Shown one piece after another: positions 1 through 11,519 of a stretch of 64,000 bases of DNA. The notes beneath the pieces were generated by a model. It saw nothing but the letters and a program-made list of their open reading frames with translations, was not told the DNA's origin and searched no databases. Source of the DNA: Forficula auricularia (lineage: Eukaryota; Arthropoda; Insecta; Dermaptera; Forficulidae); NCBI GenBank assembly GCA_024734495.1, contig JALMQS010000889.1, forward strand, positions 124,001-188,000, given 5' to 3'. The position numbers and the translations under genes were made by a program. Position 1 is the first letter of the stretch. Every line of letters begins with the position of its first letter.

Positions 1-404
1 GGAATTGTTTAATTCCATTGAATTGGATCTACACCATCCGTCAATTTGATCCAGGTCATTGTGTAAAGTAAGCCGTAGAAGTATCACAATCATTATCAAT
101 TACTCTATATACGACACAATCATCCCGAAAAGCCTAATAGATGATTGCACGACAGAAAGCAAATCATTTACATATATAAGAAAAAGAAGAGGACCCAGAA
201 CACTACCTTGAATCACCCCAGACATCTACTTTATCAGACAGACCATTACCCACTTTTACAATTTGAGTTCTATCCCTAAGAAAACACCGAATAAATTTAA
301 TTAACTTAACAGACAACCCTGACGAGTTTAATTTTTCTAAAATAATTTTATGACTAACTTTATCGAAAGCCTTGGCAAAGTCCAAAAATACTGCATCTAT
401 ATAT
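1..404 (-). pseudogene. Non-LTR retrotransposon reverse transcriptase fragment (CR1/jockey-like)
   Basis: This is part of the reverse transcriptase palm of a LINE, the enzyme that copies element RNA at its genomic target. On the minus strand the reading begins with DFAKAFDKVSHKIILEKL, the conserved motif with the first catalytic aspartate, and continues through an R-T-Q-I-V-K strand. A frameshift near 225 then leads to SGVIQGSVLGPLLFLIYVND, and another frame carries the catalytic pair as RDDCVVY in place of FADD. A further stop follows near 60. The copy is cut by the window edge and cannot be active. Order and spacing of the motifs fit CR1/jockey-clade LINEs; the exact clade is inferred. Confidence 0.85.
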
Positions 405-420
405 TAAATAAAACATTTTT

Positions 421-1800
421 TTCCCTCTAACGTGGAGGGGAAGGGGTATTGAACAAAAAATTATATGAAAGACCCCCTGGAACGGCCAACTGTGATAGTG
501 CTTGAAAATCTACAAATTTGATAATGGGTCGTTTCGATGTTGCTTGTTTGTTTGTTTATTAACAACTAATTATTAATAATGGAAAAAACAAATATTAATT
601 GGCATTGTTTTGGATCATGTGACTGGAGTCATAGAGATAGTAATTAAGAGTGAAACTACTAATCACCCAGACTACCTCCGCCATTTCATAGGACCGCTTT
701 TGCGCGTCCACCCCCCTTAATTGTTGGTTAAAAATCACCCTTTAAAATATTTCGCATCAATTTAGAAACATCCTGTATGTAATCGAAATTTAAATGTTGT
801 TTACATTTTATTTTACGAATATAGTAAAGGCGAAAGCACTTGCCAATAATTTCAGAGCCCATTATGATCTTAGTAGTTAGACAATAAATATAATTGCTTC
901 TTCTTGAATGTGTGACCGTACTTGCATATTATAAAATTTAAACTCTACTATTGAAATCAATTCTCGTTACTTGAAAACTCTGTAATTCTCAGGCGATATA
1001 CTAGTATACGATAGAATGGTTAAGTTCTACATTCTTCTTTCCCCTAGGCTACTATAAATACATAAATATATACACAGATTATGAAACAGTGGCTATATAT
1101 CTCAGAGCTAATGAAAAGTGACTCTTTTGTTATTGCCAAATTTTAATGGGCTATTTTGCCCAAGGGGCTTAGCAGACCAATATTAAATGCTACTAAATCT
1201 GAATAAGATTTTTTTTTTTTTTTTTGAATTCAACTTCTTTTTCATCGATTTGCACATAAAATTAATTTTTTATTTTATTCTCGAATACTTTCAAGATGTT
1301 TCCCTTTTTTTTTATAATAAAACTTTTTGAAAAGTTTTTTATAATAATATCCATTTTTATTATTATTTTTAATTTTCACATAAAAAAGTATATACCTAAT
1401 AAAATTAAATACTACTTAATCAAAGAGACGAGGAAATTAGTACCGAATTTTTTTATAACTATTTATACTTTTTGCCTAAAAATATACCATCTCTCAGAAA
1501 GACAGAACAACTTATCGGAAATGATCATAGTAGATAGTTTATTTATGTTTGTATGAGAAGAAACTACCAAAAGAAAAAATGTTATTTTTAAATAATAATA
1601 CACGTATTTTTTCTCACTATTAGGAAGGGTGTATAATCATTGGGAAAATTCAAAAAAAATTATTCGTACACATCGCTGTCAAGTTTAGGTGAACGGAGTT
1701 CACCTTCCTCAGGTCGGGTCAGATGGTCAAACTAATTATTATAAAAAATATTTCGACTGAAAACATGACGAGATAATAATACAAGATAATAATAATAATA
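421..1800. other. AT-rich stretch with no recognised gene
   Basis: I found no gene, RNA or complete mobile element here. It holds poly-T and poly-A runs, and short open frames (for example 1296-1556 on the plus strand) that are only low-complexity AT translations rich in F, I, K and N. Confidence 0.6.
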
Positions 1801-1865
1801 ATTAATAGGTTGTTGTAAGGAAATAAGGACAATAGCTTATGCAAATATTTTTTTATTTTATGCCA

Positions 1866-1895
1866 ACGTTTCGTCAATTTTGTTGACTTCCTCAG
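1866..1895 (-). ncRNA. Hammerhead-like motif in left inverted arm
   Basis: The minus strand reads CTGAGGA, one extra A, a perfect 5-bp stem (GTCAA/TTGAC) and GAAAC. This matches the order of the hammerhead core (CUGANGA, stem II, GAAA). The unpaired A before the stem departs from the canonical form, so activity is doubtful. Confidence 0.4.
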
Positions 1896-1999
1896 GGCTC
1901 AAACAAATTAACTTCTTTGCATATTTGGCATTTTATAAGATTCATTCTTAGCAAACACATATAGGCCAGTCATCGAACAGATTGAAAACATTATATATA

Positions 2000-2478
2000 G
2001 AGGGTGACTCACGGTGGATGGCACGTTAGACGTTTATAGAAAACGGAAGACAGGATTTTTCTGAAAATTTACCACCTTACATTTTCTTACCTGTTTTAAG
2101 CATTGCTACATCTTCCTATTGAAAAGTCGTAGCAACTTTATTTTTTTAAATGGAACACCCCGTATATTAACACGTTTTTAGAACCGCCCTTTTATTAAAA
2201 TACTTTTTTGTTAATATTGTCTTATACCTATCTCTTTCTAGTTTTCGAGATAAAAAATAAATTGTGTTAAATATAGTCCAAAACATGGCCCTAATTAAGC
2301 TTGTATAAATTAGTGCTCTCAATTCATGAAAAGTTGATATTTTGGTGGTAGTTTAGACACACCCGAAGTATTTAATTTACGCCGGAAAATCGACTCCATA
2401 TTAAATAGGGTGTGCTAAGATTACTATTATTTCCGGTATTATTAAAAGGGGTTAAAATTTCTATAAACGTCTAACGTA
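2000..2478. mobile_element. Deletion derivative of the foldback element found at 30287-32023
   Basis: From 2000 to about 2455 the sequence follows the left arm of the 1.74 kb foldback element at 30287, beginning at the AGGGTGA terminus, with about 10 percent differences by eye. It then jumps to the last 20 or so bases of the opposite end (TATAAACGTCTAACGT). Most of one arm and the loop are therefore missing. No coding capacity. Confidence 0.8.
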
Positions 2479-2519
2479 TAAAATGACAAATATGCAAAAG
2501 AAGGTAATTTGTTTGAGCC

Positions 2520-2550
2520 CTGAGCAAGTCAACAAAATTGACGAAACGTT
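2520..2550 (+). ncRNA. Hammerhead-like motif in right inverted arm
   Basis: This is the partner of the motif at 1866-1895: CTGAGCA, GTCAA/TTGAC stem, GAAACGTT. The invariant G8 of the core is C here, so this copy is expected to be inactive. Confidence 0.35.
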
Positions 2551-3252
2551 GGCATAAAATAAAAAATATTTGCATAAGCTATTGTCCTTATTTCCCTACA
2601 ACAACTTATTAATTTAATCGATGGACATAAATAATCAAAATAATAATAATAATAATTAAGGGCCGCTAAATTTTATGAGCTTAGAAATTTAAAATTTAAA
2701 TTTTTTTTTTTTTTTTTTTCATTTTAGAAACTCTCATTTCGTTTCTTCTGTGCAATATTTACATATTCTTTTAAATATCTATGTTTTACCATATAAATTT
2801 CAGCTTTCTTAATTTTCTAGACTTGGAGATTTTATGATAGTAATTTTTTTAACATTACTCCCATTTTGGGTCACTATCAATTTTACCTAAGGTATCTATT
2901 CTTATAAGGTTTTAATCAGGGTTTAATATCTAAAAAAAAGAGCCAGAACTCTTGGAAATTCATTTTCTTTAGGACTCCTAGTTCTTGATTGAGTAAAAAA
3001 AATTCCAGAACTCTGTTTGGAACCGTTCCTGTCGAAATTAAGCCCATGGTCTTAAGAGTTAGTTACCTATGCAAAATAACATATGGTATTATAGATGGGT
3101 CAATTAAAGAGAAGGTAGGAGTAAGAGTATAAAGCAATAGTTTTCTTTTTTTGGAACTCCCTTATTTTGTACATCTTAAGAAATATTCAGCTCTTAAATA
3201 TGGAATTCTTCCATGATCAATTTCAGCTTTCCGATATCTTTAATCTGATAAT

Positions 3253-3492
3253 AATTAAAGAGGCGAGTGGATAAAGGGGTTAAGTAATTTGAAATTTTGC
3301 ATTTATTGTATTGGATTAACGAGTTAAGTGATAAGTAAGCCCTTAAAACCTGCAGTATATGTCATAATTCCACGGATATTTCAGTTAAAGGATTATAATA
3401 GATTAAAAAGTTACAGGGTGTTTAACAAATTGTCGTTTTTCTCAAAACGTATTTTTGTCACTTAACCCCTTTATTAATCTCACCCCTTTAAT
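3253..3492. mobile_element. MITE with about 33-bp terminal inverted repeats
   Basis: The left end AATTAAAGAGGCGAGT continues into ATAAAGGGGTTAAGT. The right end, read in reverse complement, is AATTAAAGGGGTGAG continuing into AATAAAGGGGTTAAGT. The interior is AT-rich and non-coding. About 240 bp long; superfamily not assigned. Confidence 0.65.
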
Positions 3493-3761
3493 TATTTATT
3501 TATTTATATATTTACTTTACAATTTCTGGTCATTTTCAATTTCACATAGATAATTAAAATCATTTTCATGTAGTGTATAATTGTTTTCCGAAATTGTAAT
3601 TTATTTTATAATTATAATTAACTCAAAACATAAAATATATAAAAGTGAAATATTTTTACCAACATTCTCAACAAAATAAGCTATCTTTTTAAAAAACCTG
3701 CAGCTAAATCGGAGATGTCGTTTAATAGTTACATGGATACCGTACATATATACTCACAAAC

Positions 3762-3844
3762 ACAGGGGTTGGATAAAATAATATCAACATAATAAATATT
3801 GTAATATATGTCAGGTGTTCATATTATTTTGTCAGACCCCTGTA
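3762..3844. mobile_element. Tc1/mariner-type mini-MITE
   Basis: This 83-bp element is almost all terminal inverted repeat: ACAGGGGTTGGATAAAAT on the left against ACAGGGGTCTGACAAAAT on the right in reverse complement. The pattern ACAGG-GTTGGA-AAAATAAT is characteristic of Tc1-like ends. It has no coding capacity. Confidence 0.75.
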
Positions 3845-4441
3845 AATAAGGTTTAACAAATAATGTCTTTTCTTGGGTTGGAGGTTAAAAAAAGGTTTAA
3901 TATGTGGAATTTTAGATTTATTAAAAAGCCTATAGAAAGAATGCAGGTTTCCCATTCCTGGCTTAGTATGTTAATATTAACGAGAAAATTAATTATAGCC
4001 GGAAACCTCATTAACTATACTATAATTAGATTAAGTGTTATCCTTGTTGATATGAGTTTGGTTTTTCGATTAGAGAGAGTAAAATTACTTTGATTATAAA
4101 AATTTTAATATTCTTCGCAAAGGATTTTCAATTTGAGTTAATTTGTGTCCCGCAATGTTATTTGATATAAAACGCTAATTTCCTCTGTCACGGACTCTCG
4201 ATTAAAACATTTTTAAAAGCATCGAATCAAACTAAAAAAAAAAAAATACATTGTAAATTTTTATTTTGGACTTTACTAATAAAATTCCAAACTTACATGA
4301 CACATGACTAATAATAAAATCTTGAACTTTTTTAACTTCCCAGACAGCACAACCCGCTCTAGAAGATGTCTTATTCAGCTCTTATTGTCTTTAAGATGTC
4401 CAGAAGATCTCCAAGTGTCTAGAAAACATCTTCAAGACCAA

Positions 4442-4925
4442 CAGGTCTATTCTCTAAAATTAGACGTTAAAATTTAACATCTTAAATTGGGTGTTTGCTA
4501 TTCTCTAAAGCAAGTTTTAACAGCGACGTTAACATTTTACTTTTTAACACCAGGTGTTAACGATCCATGTGAAGATAGCTACGTTTTCTTCTTGTCCGTG
4601 TTTTTATACACCCCGACAAATAGAAATTTTATCGAACAATCACAGATCAAATGGATCTGAAATGTGTTGCTTTTATCTCAAAGCTGCAAAAACATAACTT
4701 ACTTTTTGGTTAAAGACGCCATGTTTGTTCATTAAATACGGCGTTAAAATATTAAAGGTACCCTCTGGAATGACTTTAATTTTTAACACTTTTGACTAAA
4801 TGTTAACGCTTTGGTGTTAAAATTTTTGCTTACAGAATAGCAATTTGAGGCAAGGAGGTGTTAAAATGAATTAACGCTGATTTCGGATGTTAAAAGTTAA
4901 CGTTTTTGTTTGGAGAATAGACCTG
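4442..4925. mobile_element. MITE with CAGGTCTATTCTC termini and repeated subterminal boxes
   Basis: Both ends begin CAGGTCTATTCTC and are flanked by CAA (4439-4441 and 4926-4928), a possible 3-bp target duplication. A second pair of inverted boxes, TGCTATTCT followed by TTTTAACA, lies just inside each end. Many GTTAA/TTAAC boxes recur throughout. A 3-bp duplication would fit PIF/Harbinger-type elements, but no transposase is present. Confidence 0.65.
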
Positions 4926-5049
4926 CAAGTGTGCTAACAGGGTTGAAATTAGAAGAAAAAGTGAAACTTTTTCAAAAATCGGTACGCTGTTTGCAGTTTA
5001 GGTGAATTAATAATTTTAATTGAAAAGATGTAAAGCTGAATAATAATAA

Positions 5050-5440
5050 TAATAAAATAGGCCCTTGTGGGCCATGCTTTTCTTTGCCTCGCAATCCTAG
5101 CCCTAATCTTTGCCCGTCATCTCGGCGATGTCGTCACTCCATCCCGTATTCTGTCTATCCCTTCTTCTTTTCATTGCAATTGGACACCATTAGGTTATTA
5201 ACTTGGACCATCTATTATCTTCTCTCCTAACTAGATGTCCTCCCCATCTCCATTTACATCTTTTTATCATTATTCTTAGGTCTTCAATCTTGGTCCTTTT
5301 ATACATGGATTCAGTTTTTATATTATCTAGGTATTCTTTTTATTTGTAGTAGGTATAGATCTTAATATAGCTCTCTCTGTAGTGTTTTTGTTGTAATAGT
5401 CCAAGTCCATAAGTAAGCACAGGAACAATATAGATTTTAA
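5050..5440 (-). pseudogene. RTE-like LINE C-terminal fragment
   Basis: In minus-strand translation this matches the C-terminal region of RTE-type LINE proteins downstream of the polymerase. A segment like VPVLTYGLG is followed by RTKIEDLRIMIKRC, then WRWGGHLVRREDNRW and RQNTGWSDDI. The W-G-H and DNRW residues are the conserved signature of this region, whose function is not well defined. Stops and frameshifts interrupt it, for example after LIT and at the end. The 3' end near 5050 abuts an AAT microsatellite. Clade assignment is from remembered family motifs. Confidence 0.8.
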
Positions 5441-5717
5441 TTTTAATATTTAAAGAAATTTCATTGTTTTAAATATGTATTTTAATTTCCAGAACTTATT
5501 CCATGCTAGACTTTTTCTTCTATTAATAGAGGAGCGTAAGTTCTAAAGGGTCTAAGTGCGAAATTCGGATATTCTAAGTTATACATGTAGAAAAAGTCCA
5601 TGTGCCAAGCCTAATAATATCCCAAAGGCAGAAAGTGCCAGCGGTATATTTAGGTCTTCATCCGCTAGAAGAAAGTTGGTGCTGCATGTATGTGCCAATG
5701 TTCCAGCATTTTTTTTT

Positions 5718-5945
5718 TATGGTATTGATTTGAGAAGGAGATACACCAAAAAGGTGCATCCCCTAAAGGCCTGGGTTGGCCCCTCCATCGTGAAAAGAAG
5801 AAGAAGAGGGGATTTTATGGGCTGGGTAGGAGTTGAAGGAGTCTGTGGATGCGGGTCTTAAAACAGCTGAAGGTTATAAGTTGCGGGGAAGACGGTGGGC
5901 TGGAAGCTGAGTTCCAGTCTCTGGAGGTCATAGACCCTTTTACAA
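5718..5945 (-). pseudogene. CR1/jockey-like LINE C-terminus and 3' end
   Basis: The minus strand encodes MTSRDWNSASS, then FKTRIHRLLQLL and a stop. This is the common end of CR1/jockey-type ORF2 proteins (SRDWNSLP, TYNLQ, FK-VHRHL). A 3' untranslated segment follows with the box TTTTCACGATGGAGGGG and a CCATAAAAAAAAA tail near 5716. The same 3' box recurs at 16125, 37830 and 47790, showing one LINE family with several truncated copies. Confidence 0.75.
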
Positions 5946-5999
5946 TTTCCTATTTTCAATTTTTTTTTTCGGTCCAATTTAAATTTTTTTTTTTAAACT

Positions 6000-6700
6000 T
6001 TCCTCAGAGCTCTTACTTAAAGGAAGTTGTATTACTTTAAAAATATATAATTCTATATTTAAAGCTAAAAAAGATGTTTACTACAAGATGCTTTTTATTT
6101 GATTATCTCGATTGTATATTTTTGACACTTAGACCTTTTAGAACTTACACTCTTCAATTTCTAAATTTAGGAATTAAATTACAAATGAGTTATATGCACA
6201 GAGTCATACAAATTCCAAATCTTGAACGAAATTGTATGTAGGTATATGGTAAATATGAAATTGTATAATTTTTATTTTATATAATTGTATATGTATAATA
6301 GAAAAAATCTTAAAAAATATTTCGTTTTTCCAGTACTATCTGAAGATAGTTTACCAGTGGTAACCGAAAGTGTCTAGAAAATCTATGAAACAAATAGTAT
6401 TAATTAACTGAAATTACTCTATTTGTTTAATTTGCGTGAAGAAATAAACCTTAAAATTTATAAAATTGAATTCTAAGTTTTGAAAGAATTTAAAAAAATT
6501 AAATAATACATAAATTACATGTTTTTTGCAATACCCTGTGTTTGATAGAAATTGACGACCTGTATACTTGTAACCTGTAGAAAACAAGACAATTGGTGAA
6601 AAGTTATTAGTGAACTTTTAATATCATTATTTTGACTCTGGCCAGCCGATAAGAAAGAAGAATTAAAGGGAATTTATTCTCATGGAAATAATTGTTTTCA
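6000..6700. other. AT-rich stretch with no recognised feature
   Basis: Nothing gene-like or repeated elsewhere in the window was recognised here. Confidence 0.5.
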
Positions 6701-6706
6701 TTTCAG

Positions 6707-6795
6707 TTTACTCGCTGATACTAGAGTGCGAGGTTGTGTATTAGAGACCAGGTGACCAGGGGCTGCTGCAGCAAAGATTCACAGCATCCCATACG
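6707..6795 (+). other. Possible spliced exon, probably non-coding
   Basis: A GC-balanced island of about 90 bases lies in AT-rich surroundings. It is bordered by a good 3' splice site (ATTGTTTTCATTTCAG ending at 6706) and a good 5' splice site (ACG then GTAAGAA at 6796). With this acceptor all three frames contain a stop, so it would be an untranslated or long-noncoding exon. Using the internal AG at 6744 gives a 51-base exon with one fully open frame. No transcript evidence is available, so this is an inference from splice signals and composition. Confidence 0.35.
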
Positions 6796-7039
6796 GTAAG
6801 AATACATATTTATTTTTTATTTAATATTATTTTATTCAATAACCTATTGATATTAAGAGTAGACTTATACAAGAGGGATCCAATCCCCTTGACCCTACCC
6901 CCTCCTTTCTCCCGAAATAATCTAGTTGCTACTAAATGTAAATACACGGAAATCTAACATATTTTATATAAGAGTTTAAGACTTAAACTTTAAGTTGTCG
7001 ATAGAAATAGATTTTAAATTTCTAAGAAAATCAAAAGAG

Positions 7040-7150
7040 GTTATTGTCATCTAGTAGATCAGAGTATCGAACCCGAGGGGTATAAACAACCCTTCTGACA
7101 TATAATTAAAAATAATCTCGGATCGAATAGATGACAACCTTTTGTGATTT
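7040..7150 (-). mobile_element. tRNA-like repeat, degraded copy (family B)
   Basis: On the minus strand a box B-like GGGTTCGATAC lies next to ACCCTTCTGACATATA, the conserved border of family B also seen at 16.4, 16.6, 17.0 and 63.3 kb. The box A half is degraded. The 3' body (ATAATCTCGGATC, then an AATAGATGACAA segment) matches the copy at 16550. Confidence 0.55.
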
Positions 7151-7990
7151 TTTACATAAAATAGTTTTTTAATTTTATTTAATATTTTACTCTTTATTAC
7201 AATATGTTTTATAAAATTAATAATTAATAAATATCTAGGTAGGTATGTCATTTTCAAGAAATTTTTATTTTTTCAAAAATTTGGTTGAATAAGTGAGAAC
7301 TTTTTCTAAGCACCCTCTCTGTACGTTGTTCTATAAATTTAATTATTTGAAAAAAAAAAATTCTTAGTGAAAGAAAGGATTGAGGTAGAAATTTTAAACT
7401 TGGAGGATAAATTATTTTACATAATCACGTGAGACAAAATTCTTTAGATACATAACTTACCAATGTTTCACCTAGAACCGACACCTAAATCCTTAAAAAT
7501 TATCTTTAGATACAATCAGATAGATAACTCTATATGACAATTTTTTCATTTTTCTTTTTCTGATTTTTTGAATTTTTGCAACTTGTGAAAGTAGAAATCC
7601 CAAAATATAATCATTGGTTTGTTTTGGAAATACAAACATGTTACCAACAGAATCAACTTTCTATAGGCCATTTTCTTGAATTATAATATTTTCGAAATCA
7701 ATATATAAACACACTAAATAAATTATACTTGAAATGATTTTTCGACACATTTCAGACTAATATTTTAAAGCACAAAGAAAGTAAAAAAAAAGTCGCGGAG
7801 CTTTGGGATTTGAAACTTAAGCTATCTAGAGGCTGGAATAAGTATTTTAAGGTTTTGGCTAAAATCAAAGATGCGGAAGTACAAGTTTATTTGAAGATTT
7901 TTGCAATTTTGTCTTTTGGCTTTTTTCAGTTTTCTCAAAATGGCTTGGGGGAAACCTAAATTGAAGTAATTTTAAGGAAGAAAATTGGTG
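7150..7990. other. AT-rich stretch with no recognised feature
   Basis: No coding region or repeat shared with the rest of the window was recognised. Confidence 0.5.
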
Positions 7991-8060
7991 GTATGATAAT
8001 TTCAAATAAGGAGAAACTAATGTGAAAAACGGGTGGTGCCCACATCAGTTGATTTTTCTA
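7990..8060. repeat. Short dispersed repeat
   Basis: A block reading GATAATTTCAAATAAG and ending in CAGTTGATTT recurs at 36577-36645 and 37308-37372. Here it directly borders the RTE reverse transcriptase remnant, so it may be part of that LINE. Confidence 0.55.
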
Positions 8061-8305
8061 TTCTTGATTGACATGACTTGACCCAAACATATTGTTGTTT
8101 TTTTTATGTACATTGAATTGGTGGTAAATCTTTCTGGATCGTAATATTTATATGAGGACCGTATGTAATACTAGATTTACTGTATTTATTTTTAGGCCCA
8201 CTTTTTCGCTCTCTCGATACACGATACATCCCTAATCATATCAGAAATCTATTTCTCTGATTCCGCTATGAGTATCACGTCATCGGCAAATCTCAAGTTA
8301 AATTA
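8030..8305 (-). pseudogene. RTE-like LINE reverse transcriptase active-site fragment
   Basis: The minus strand encodes NLRFADDVILIAESEK followed by an in-frame stop. The following sequence still carries ISDMIRDV, a degraded SERAKKVGLKIN-like segment, and CLGQVMSIKNRKIN in a shifted frame. FADD is the catalytic motif; the L-I-A-E-S and Y-L-G-Q neighbours are typical of RTE-clade enzymes. The fragment is about 90 codons, truncated at both sides and frameshifted. It lies upstream, in the same orientation, of the RTE C-terminal piece at 5050-5440, but too far away to be simply one uninterrupted copy. Confidence 0.8.
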
Positions 8306-8361
8306 AAAGAGACAATAAAAGCAGTTGTCTTTTGCTGGAACAATAAATTATTTAATTTATT

Positions 8362-8400
8362 TTTAACGAGACTATAGTTTCGAGGGCTTTGCCTTTCACA
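8362..8400 (-). ncRNA. Decayed hammerhead-like PLE end motif
   Basis: The minus strand reads TTGATGTGTG, an AGGC...GCCCT hairpin, then CGAAACTATAGTCTC. The last part is identical to the intact-looking motifs at 29376 and 43937, but the first core box has changed. Confidence 0.35.
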
Positions 8401-9262
8401 CATCAATTGACATGATATTTAGTTGTCCAAAATTTAAATTCAGAGATAGATTAGAGGGTGAATTGATTGCCAACGATGTTCAAAGGCCATGGAATTTAGC
8501 GCATCTTTTGTCTTTCGAGAGAGCGGAAATATACAAATCATTGATTAGGTTTATCCTAGCAAATAAGTTCAAGCTATAGTACAATTGACAACTACAGTTA
8601 TTATACCTAATTTATATTTTGGCTGTGAAGATTTTATTATTTGTGACATTCTTTTCTATTATTTATTTATTATTAATTTATTTATTTATTATTTTCATTG
8701 GCTGTCTGTGATACTATTTGATTGTTTATAAACTCATGGACTCATGGTAGACTGGCTACAATGGAATTCATCCCGAGGCCATTAAGAGTAGAGAAAAAAA
8801 TGTAATAGACTGATTAAACTATAGTCTCGTTATAAATAAATTTAAAAATTAATTTTTCCAGAAGAAGATAATCTTTTATTGTCTCCTTTAATTTATAAAA
8901 ATTCTGCTACTCTCGGTAAAAAATAAACTTTCAATTTAAATCTCAAGTTGTTCAGGTATTTTCAATAGAAGTTTAATCCTATTTGTTTTTTATTCCAGTC
9001 TAGCTGTCTAAATATTTGTTCCAAGTACAGTTAAATAAAAGAGGGGAGATCTGGCTAAATCTGAATAGATATCATTTAATATCTTTGACTCCGATAATAA
9101 CTTATAAGACTTGAGAATTTATTAAATTAAAGTTTAGATATAATTTTTAATGTTTAATTTTAATCAGTAATGAATCCAATTGAAATTTTTTTGGCTCGCT
9201 GTTTTTAAAAATGTTTGAAGGAAATTGAGATGATAGAAATGATAGAAATTTGAGAAAAATCA

Positions 9263-9440
9263 TTTTTGTTAAGGGAGAATGGTCTAGGTTCTTGCTGAAG
9301 CATATTTTAATAAAGTAAAGAAAATTTAAAAAAATATAAAATTCTAGGTAGGTTTCACAAAGATAAAAGACAATATGCTTATTAGTATGACTACCTAGAA
9401 TTTTATATTTTTAAAATTTTCTTTACTTTATTAAAAATTA
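9263..9440. mobile_element. Short palindromic PLE-end derivative (family M)
   Basis: It begins TTAAGGGAGAATGGT, then TAAAGTAAAG and AGGTAGGTTTCAC; the right half is the inverted copy ending CTTTACTTTATT. The same modules occur at 11006, 21211, 46704 and 60985, and the first module also borders the PLE at 23037. This links the family to that retroelement. Confidence 0.65.
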
Positions 9441-9693
9441 TTTTTTCTGATGTGGGTATTGATTCTAATACTCAAGAAAACACATGAACTAAAATCATTA
9501 GAAAGTTCGTTCTGGTGCCGAAATTTTGGTACAGTCGTATTTATAGATACGAGGTTTATCTGGATTCAACCGGCATTGAGAAAATTTTTGTATCTCTAGA
9601 TACGAGTAAAAATCGGGATTCGAGTAACCATTGGTTGAAAAAATTGAAATATGTCTCGCAATAGAGCTGTTCAAAGACATTTGTTTTATATTC

Positions 9694-10191
9694 TTAAGTA
9701 GGTTCGGGACAGCTTATCTATCTGGTTGATCTTCGAAAAAATCTTTTGTATTTCTGCAGAGTGACAACGTCTGCTAATAAAATGAATATTGCGATACATT
9801 TTTTCTTATTATAAAGAGTTGGAATTCTACACTAGTGTTTTTGTTATATTCGGTTGGCTGCAAATAACTTTATTTTTACATTTATGAATAACTAATTAAC
9901 TAGACTGTCAAATCTAGTGAAAAATGTATCCTTCGATTCATCAAAGTTGAATTATTGATCTGTATAAATTTGTTGAAAATGGTATAATTTGTATAGAAGT
10001 TATAGCCTTTTTAAAAGCTCGATCCATTTACTTCCATGTTAAAAAGACAATTTTCAATAATTTATTTCTCAGTAATGGGACAGTCGATCACCTTCAAATT
10101 TCGGTAATAAATATATAATGCATCAATGATTCGATGGTAAAAATTTGAGAATTTTCTTATAAAAATTATAAACAGTTCCCAACCACTTTAA
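9694..10191. mobile_element. TTAA-flanked MITE, copy 1
   Basis: TTAA at 9694-9697 and 10188-10191 bounds inverted ends GTAGGTTCGGGACAG and GTGGTTGGGAACTG. The interior is about 80-90 percent identical by eye to the copy at 18403-19219 (shared GTATAATTTGTATAGAAG and TTCAATAATTTATTTCTC). TTAA targets are typical of piggyBac-like elements, but these ends are not classical piggyBac ends, so the superfamily is left open. Confidence 0.75.
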
Positions 10192-11005
10192 CGGGAGGAC
10201 GAAACAAACTTCCTTGGAAAAGTTTCTATTGAAACACACTTTGGACGAAAGTGAGAAAATAGAGGAGAAAAGGCTAGTAAAAACCAGTAAAGAATAATGA
10301 TGTTATATTAAGTAGACTACAGTAATTAAACTTAAAATAAAACCAATTTATATCTTCACGTACTCTTTTATGTTTTATAAAGTTTTTATTAGTTTTCTAT
10401 ATACTACAGTGTTTTTTTTATTTTTTAAAAACATAACAAAAAATTGATGTCGTTATTTAGTAGTTGTTAGTTGGAAGGGATTAATGGTATTTCAATGTAT
10501 TTTATAGGAAAAAATTTGTTCAGGATACGAATGAATCTGCTTAAGGGCTTAAGAGTTCAGTCATGGAAAGAATTAACCTCGTTTGCTGGGTATTTCTAAT
10601 GAAAATAACCTTTAGCTCGAGAATATCAGGTTAAAAAATGTAGAAAATATAAATCATTTTATTGAGAATTTTAGTCGTTGTCATGATAAAATCATTTTTG
10701 CATTTACAATTTATTTAATCAATTAATTAATTATTTTAAAACATACTAATGTTTTTTACAAAAAATTATATTTTTAAAATTAATTAAGAAATTTAATTCA
10801 AACCAATAGTAAATTTTTAATAAATTATTTAAACTAATTACTTATTACTAGGTCGTAATTGATGAGCGTAGGTACCGAGTCTTGAAAAGATTTTCACTTT
10901 TTTACCGAAATTTTGTTTACTATGGTAATTCCTTCAATTGAATTAAATATTTGAAATTTCAATAAAATAAAAATGGGTAGAATAAAACTAAAATTAAAAA
11001 AAATA
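10192..11005. other. AT-rich stretch with no recognised feature
   Basis: Only AT-rich low-complexity sequence was seen. Confidence 0.5.
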
Positions 11006-11157
11006 TAAATTATTAGGTAGGTTTCACAAATAAAAGACAAAATGAGTTTTCTATGTGAACTCCTTATGTTTTGGGCTCGTAACCCAAAATATATGTATTG
11101 TAGAGCCTTTCTCATTAGCAATTTGTCCTTTATTTGTAAAACTTACCTAGTAATTTA
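11006..11157. mobile_element. Palindromic family M fragment
   Basis: AAATTATTAGGTAGGTTTC (11006 onward) is mirrored near 11113-11157 by AAAACTTACCTAGTAAT. It is a short member of the family seen at 9263 and 21211. Confidence 0.55.
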
Positions 11158-11519
11158 TATCTCAACCAAAACATTCAGAAAAAATAGACTAAGTTCGAAA
11201 AAGTGGTGGAAATCTAATGTGTTATAGTTAAGAAAATATTAAAAAAGGCATACTATCGGATTGGCGAGTTCTAAAAAACGACGATCATGTTCGGACTTGA
11301 TTTCTGACATATACTCGGCAGGATTACTTTGTATATTTGTTTTTGTTTGTTTATATATTTTATTCTATTTATTTGATTATTTATTGTTTTATTTTTTAAA
11401 TCATGACTTTCATCTAGCGCTCGTCGTGGAGCCTATGATGAAAAAAACACTAACATAATAACATTAACATTAAATATAAATTTACAAGAAAAAATGATTT
11501 ATTGATTGTACTTATAGAT

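Larger units (their letters stand above)
1801..2614. repeat. Inverted pair of PLE-like ends flanking a foldback insertion
   Basis: The segment 1801-1940 reappears as its reverse complement at 2476-2614, each arm about 140 bp and nearly identical. Each arm carries a CTGAG, hairpin, GAAACGTTGGC motif of the kind found in Penelope-like element ends. Between the arms lies an unrelated foldback derivative (2000-2478). Head-to-head end fragments are typical of PLE insertions. Confidence 0.7.

Noticed and set aside
1296..1556. 86-residue open frame rich in F, I and K
   Set aside because: AT-rich low-complexity translation, no motif, no splice or start context.
5050..8305. One continuous RTE LINE from the FADD motif at 8290 to the C-terminus at 5050
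   Set aside because: The distance is several times too large and the intervening DNA includes another LINE tail, a tRNA-like repeat and a possible exon; two separate fragments is the simpler reading.
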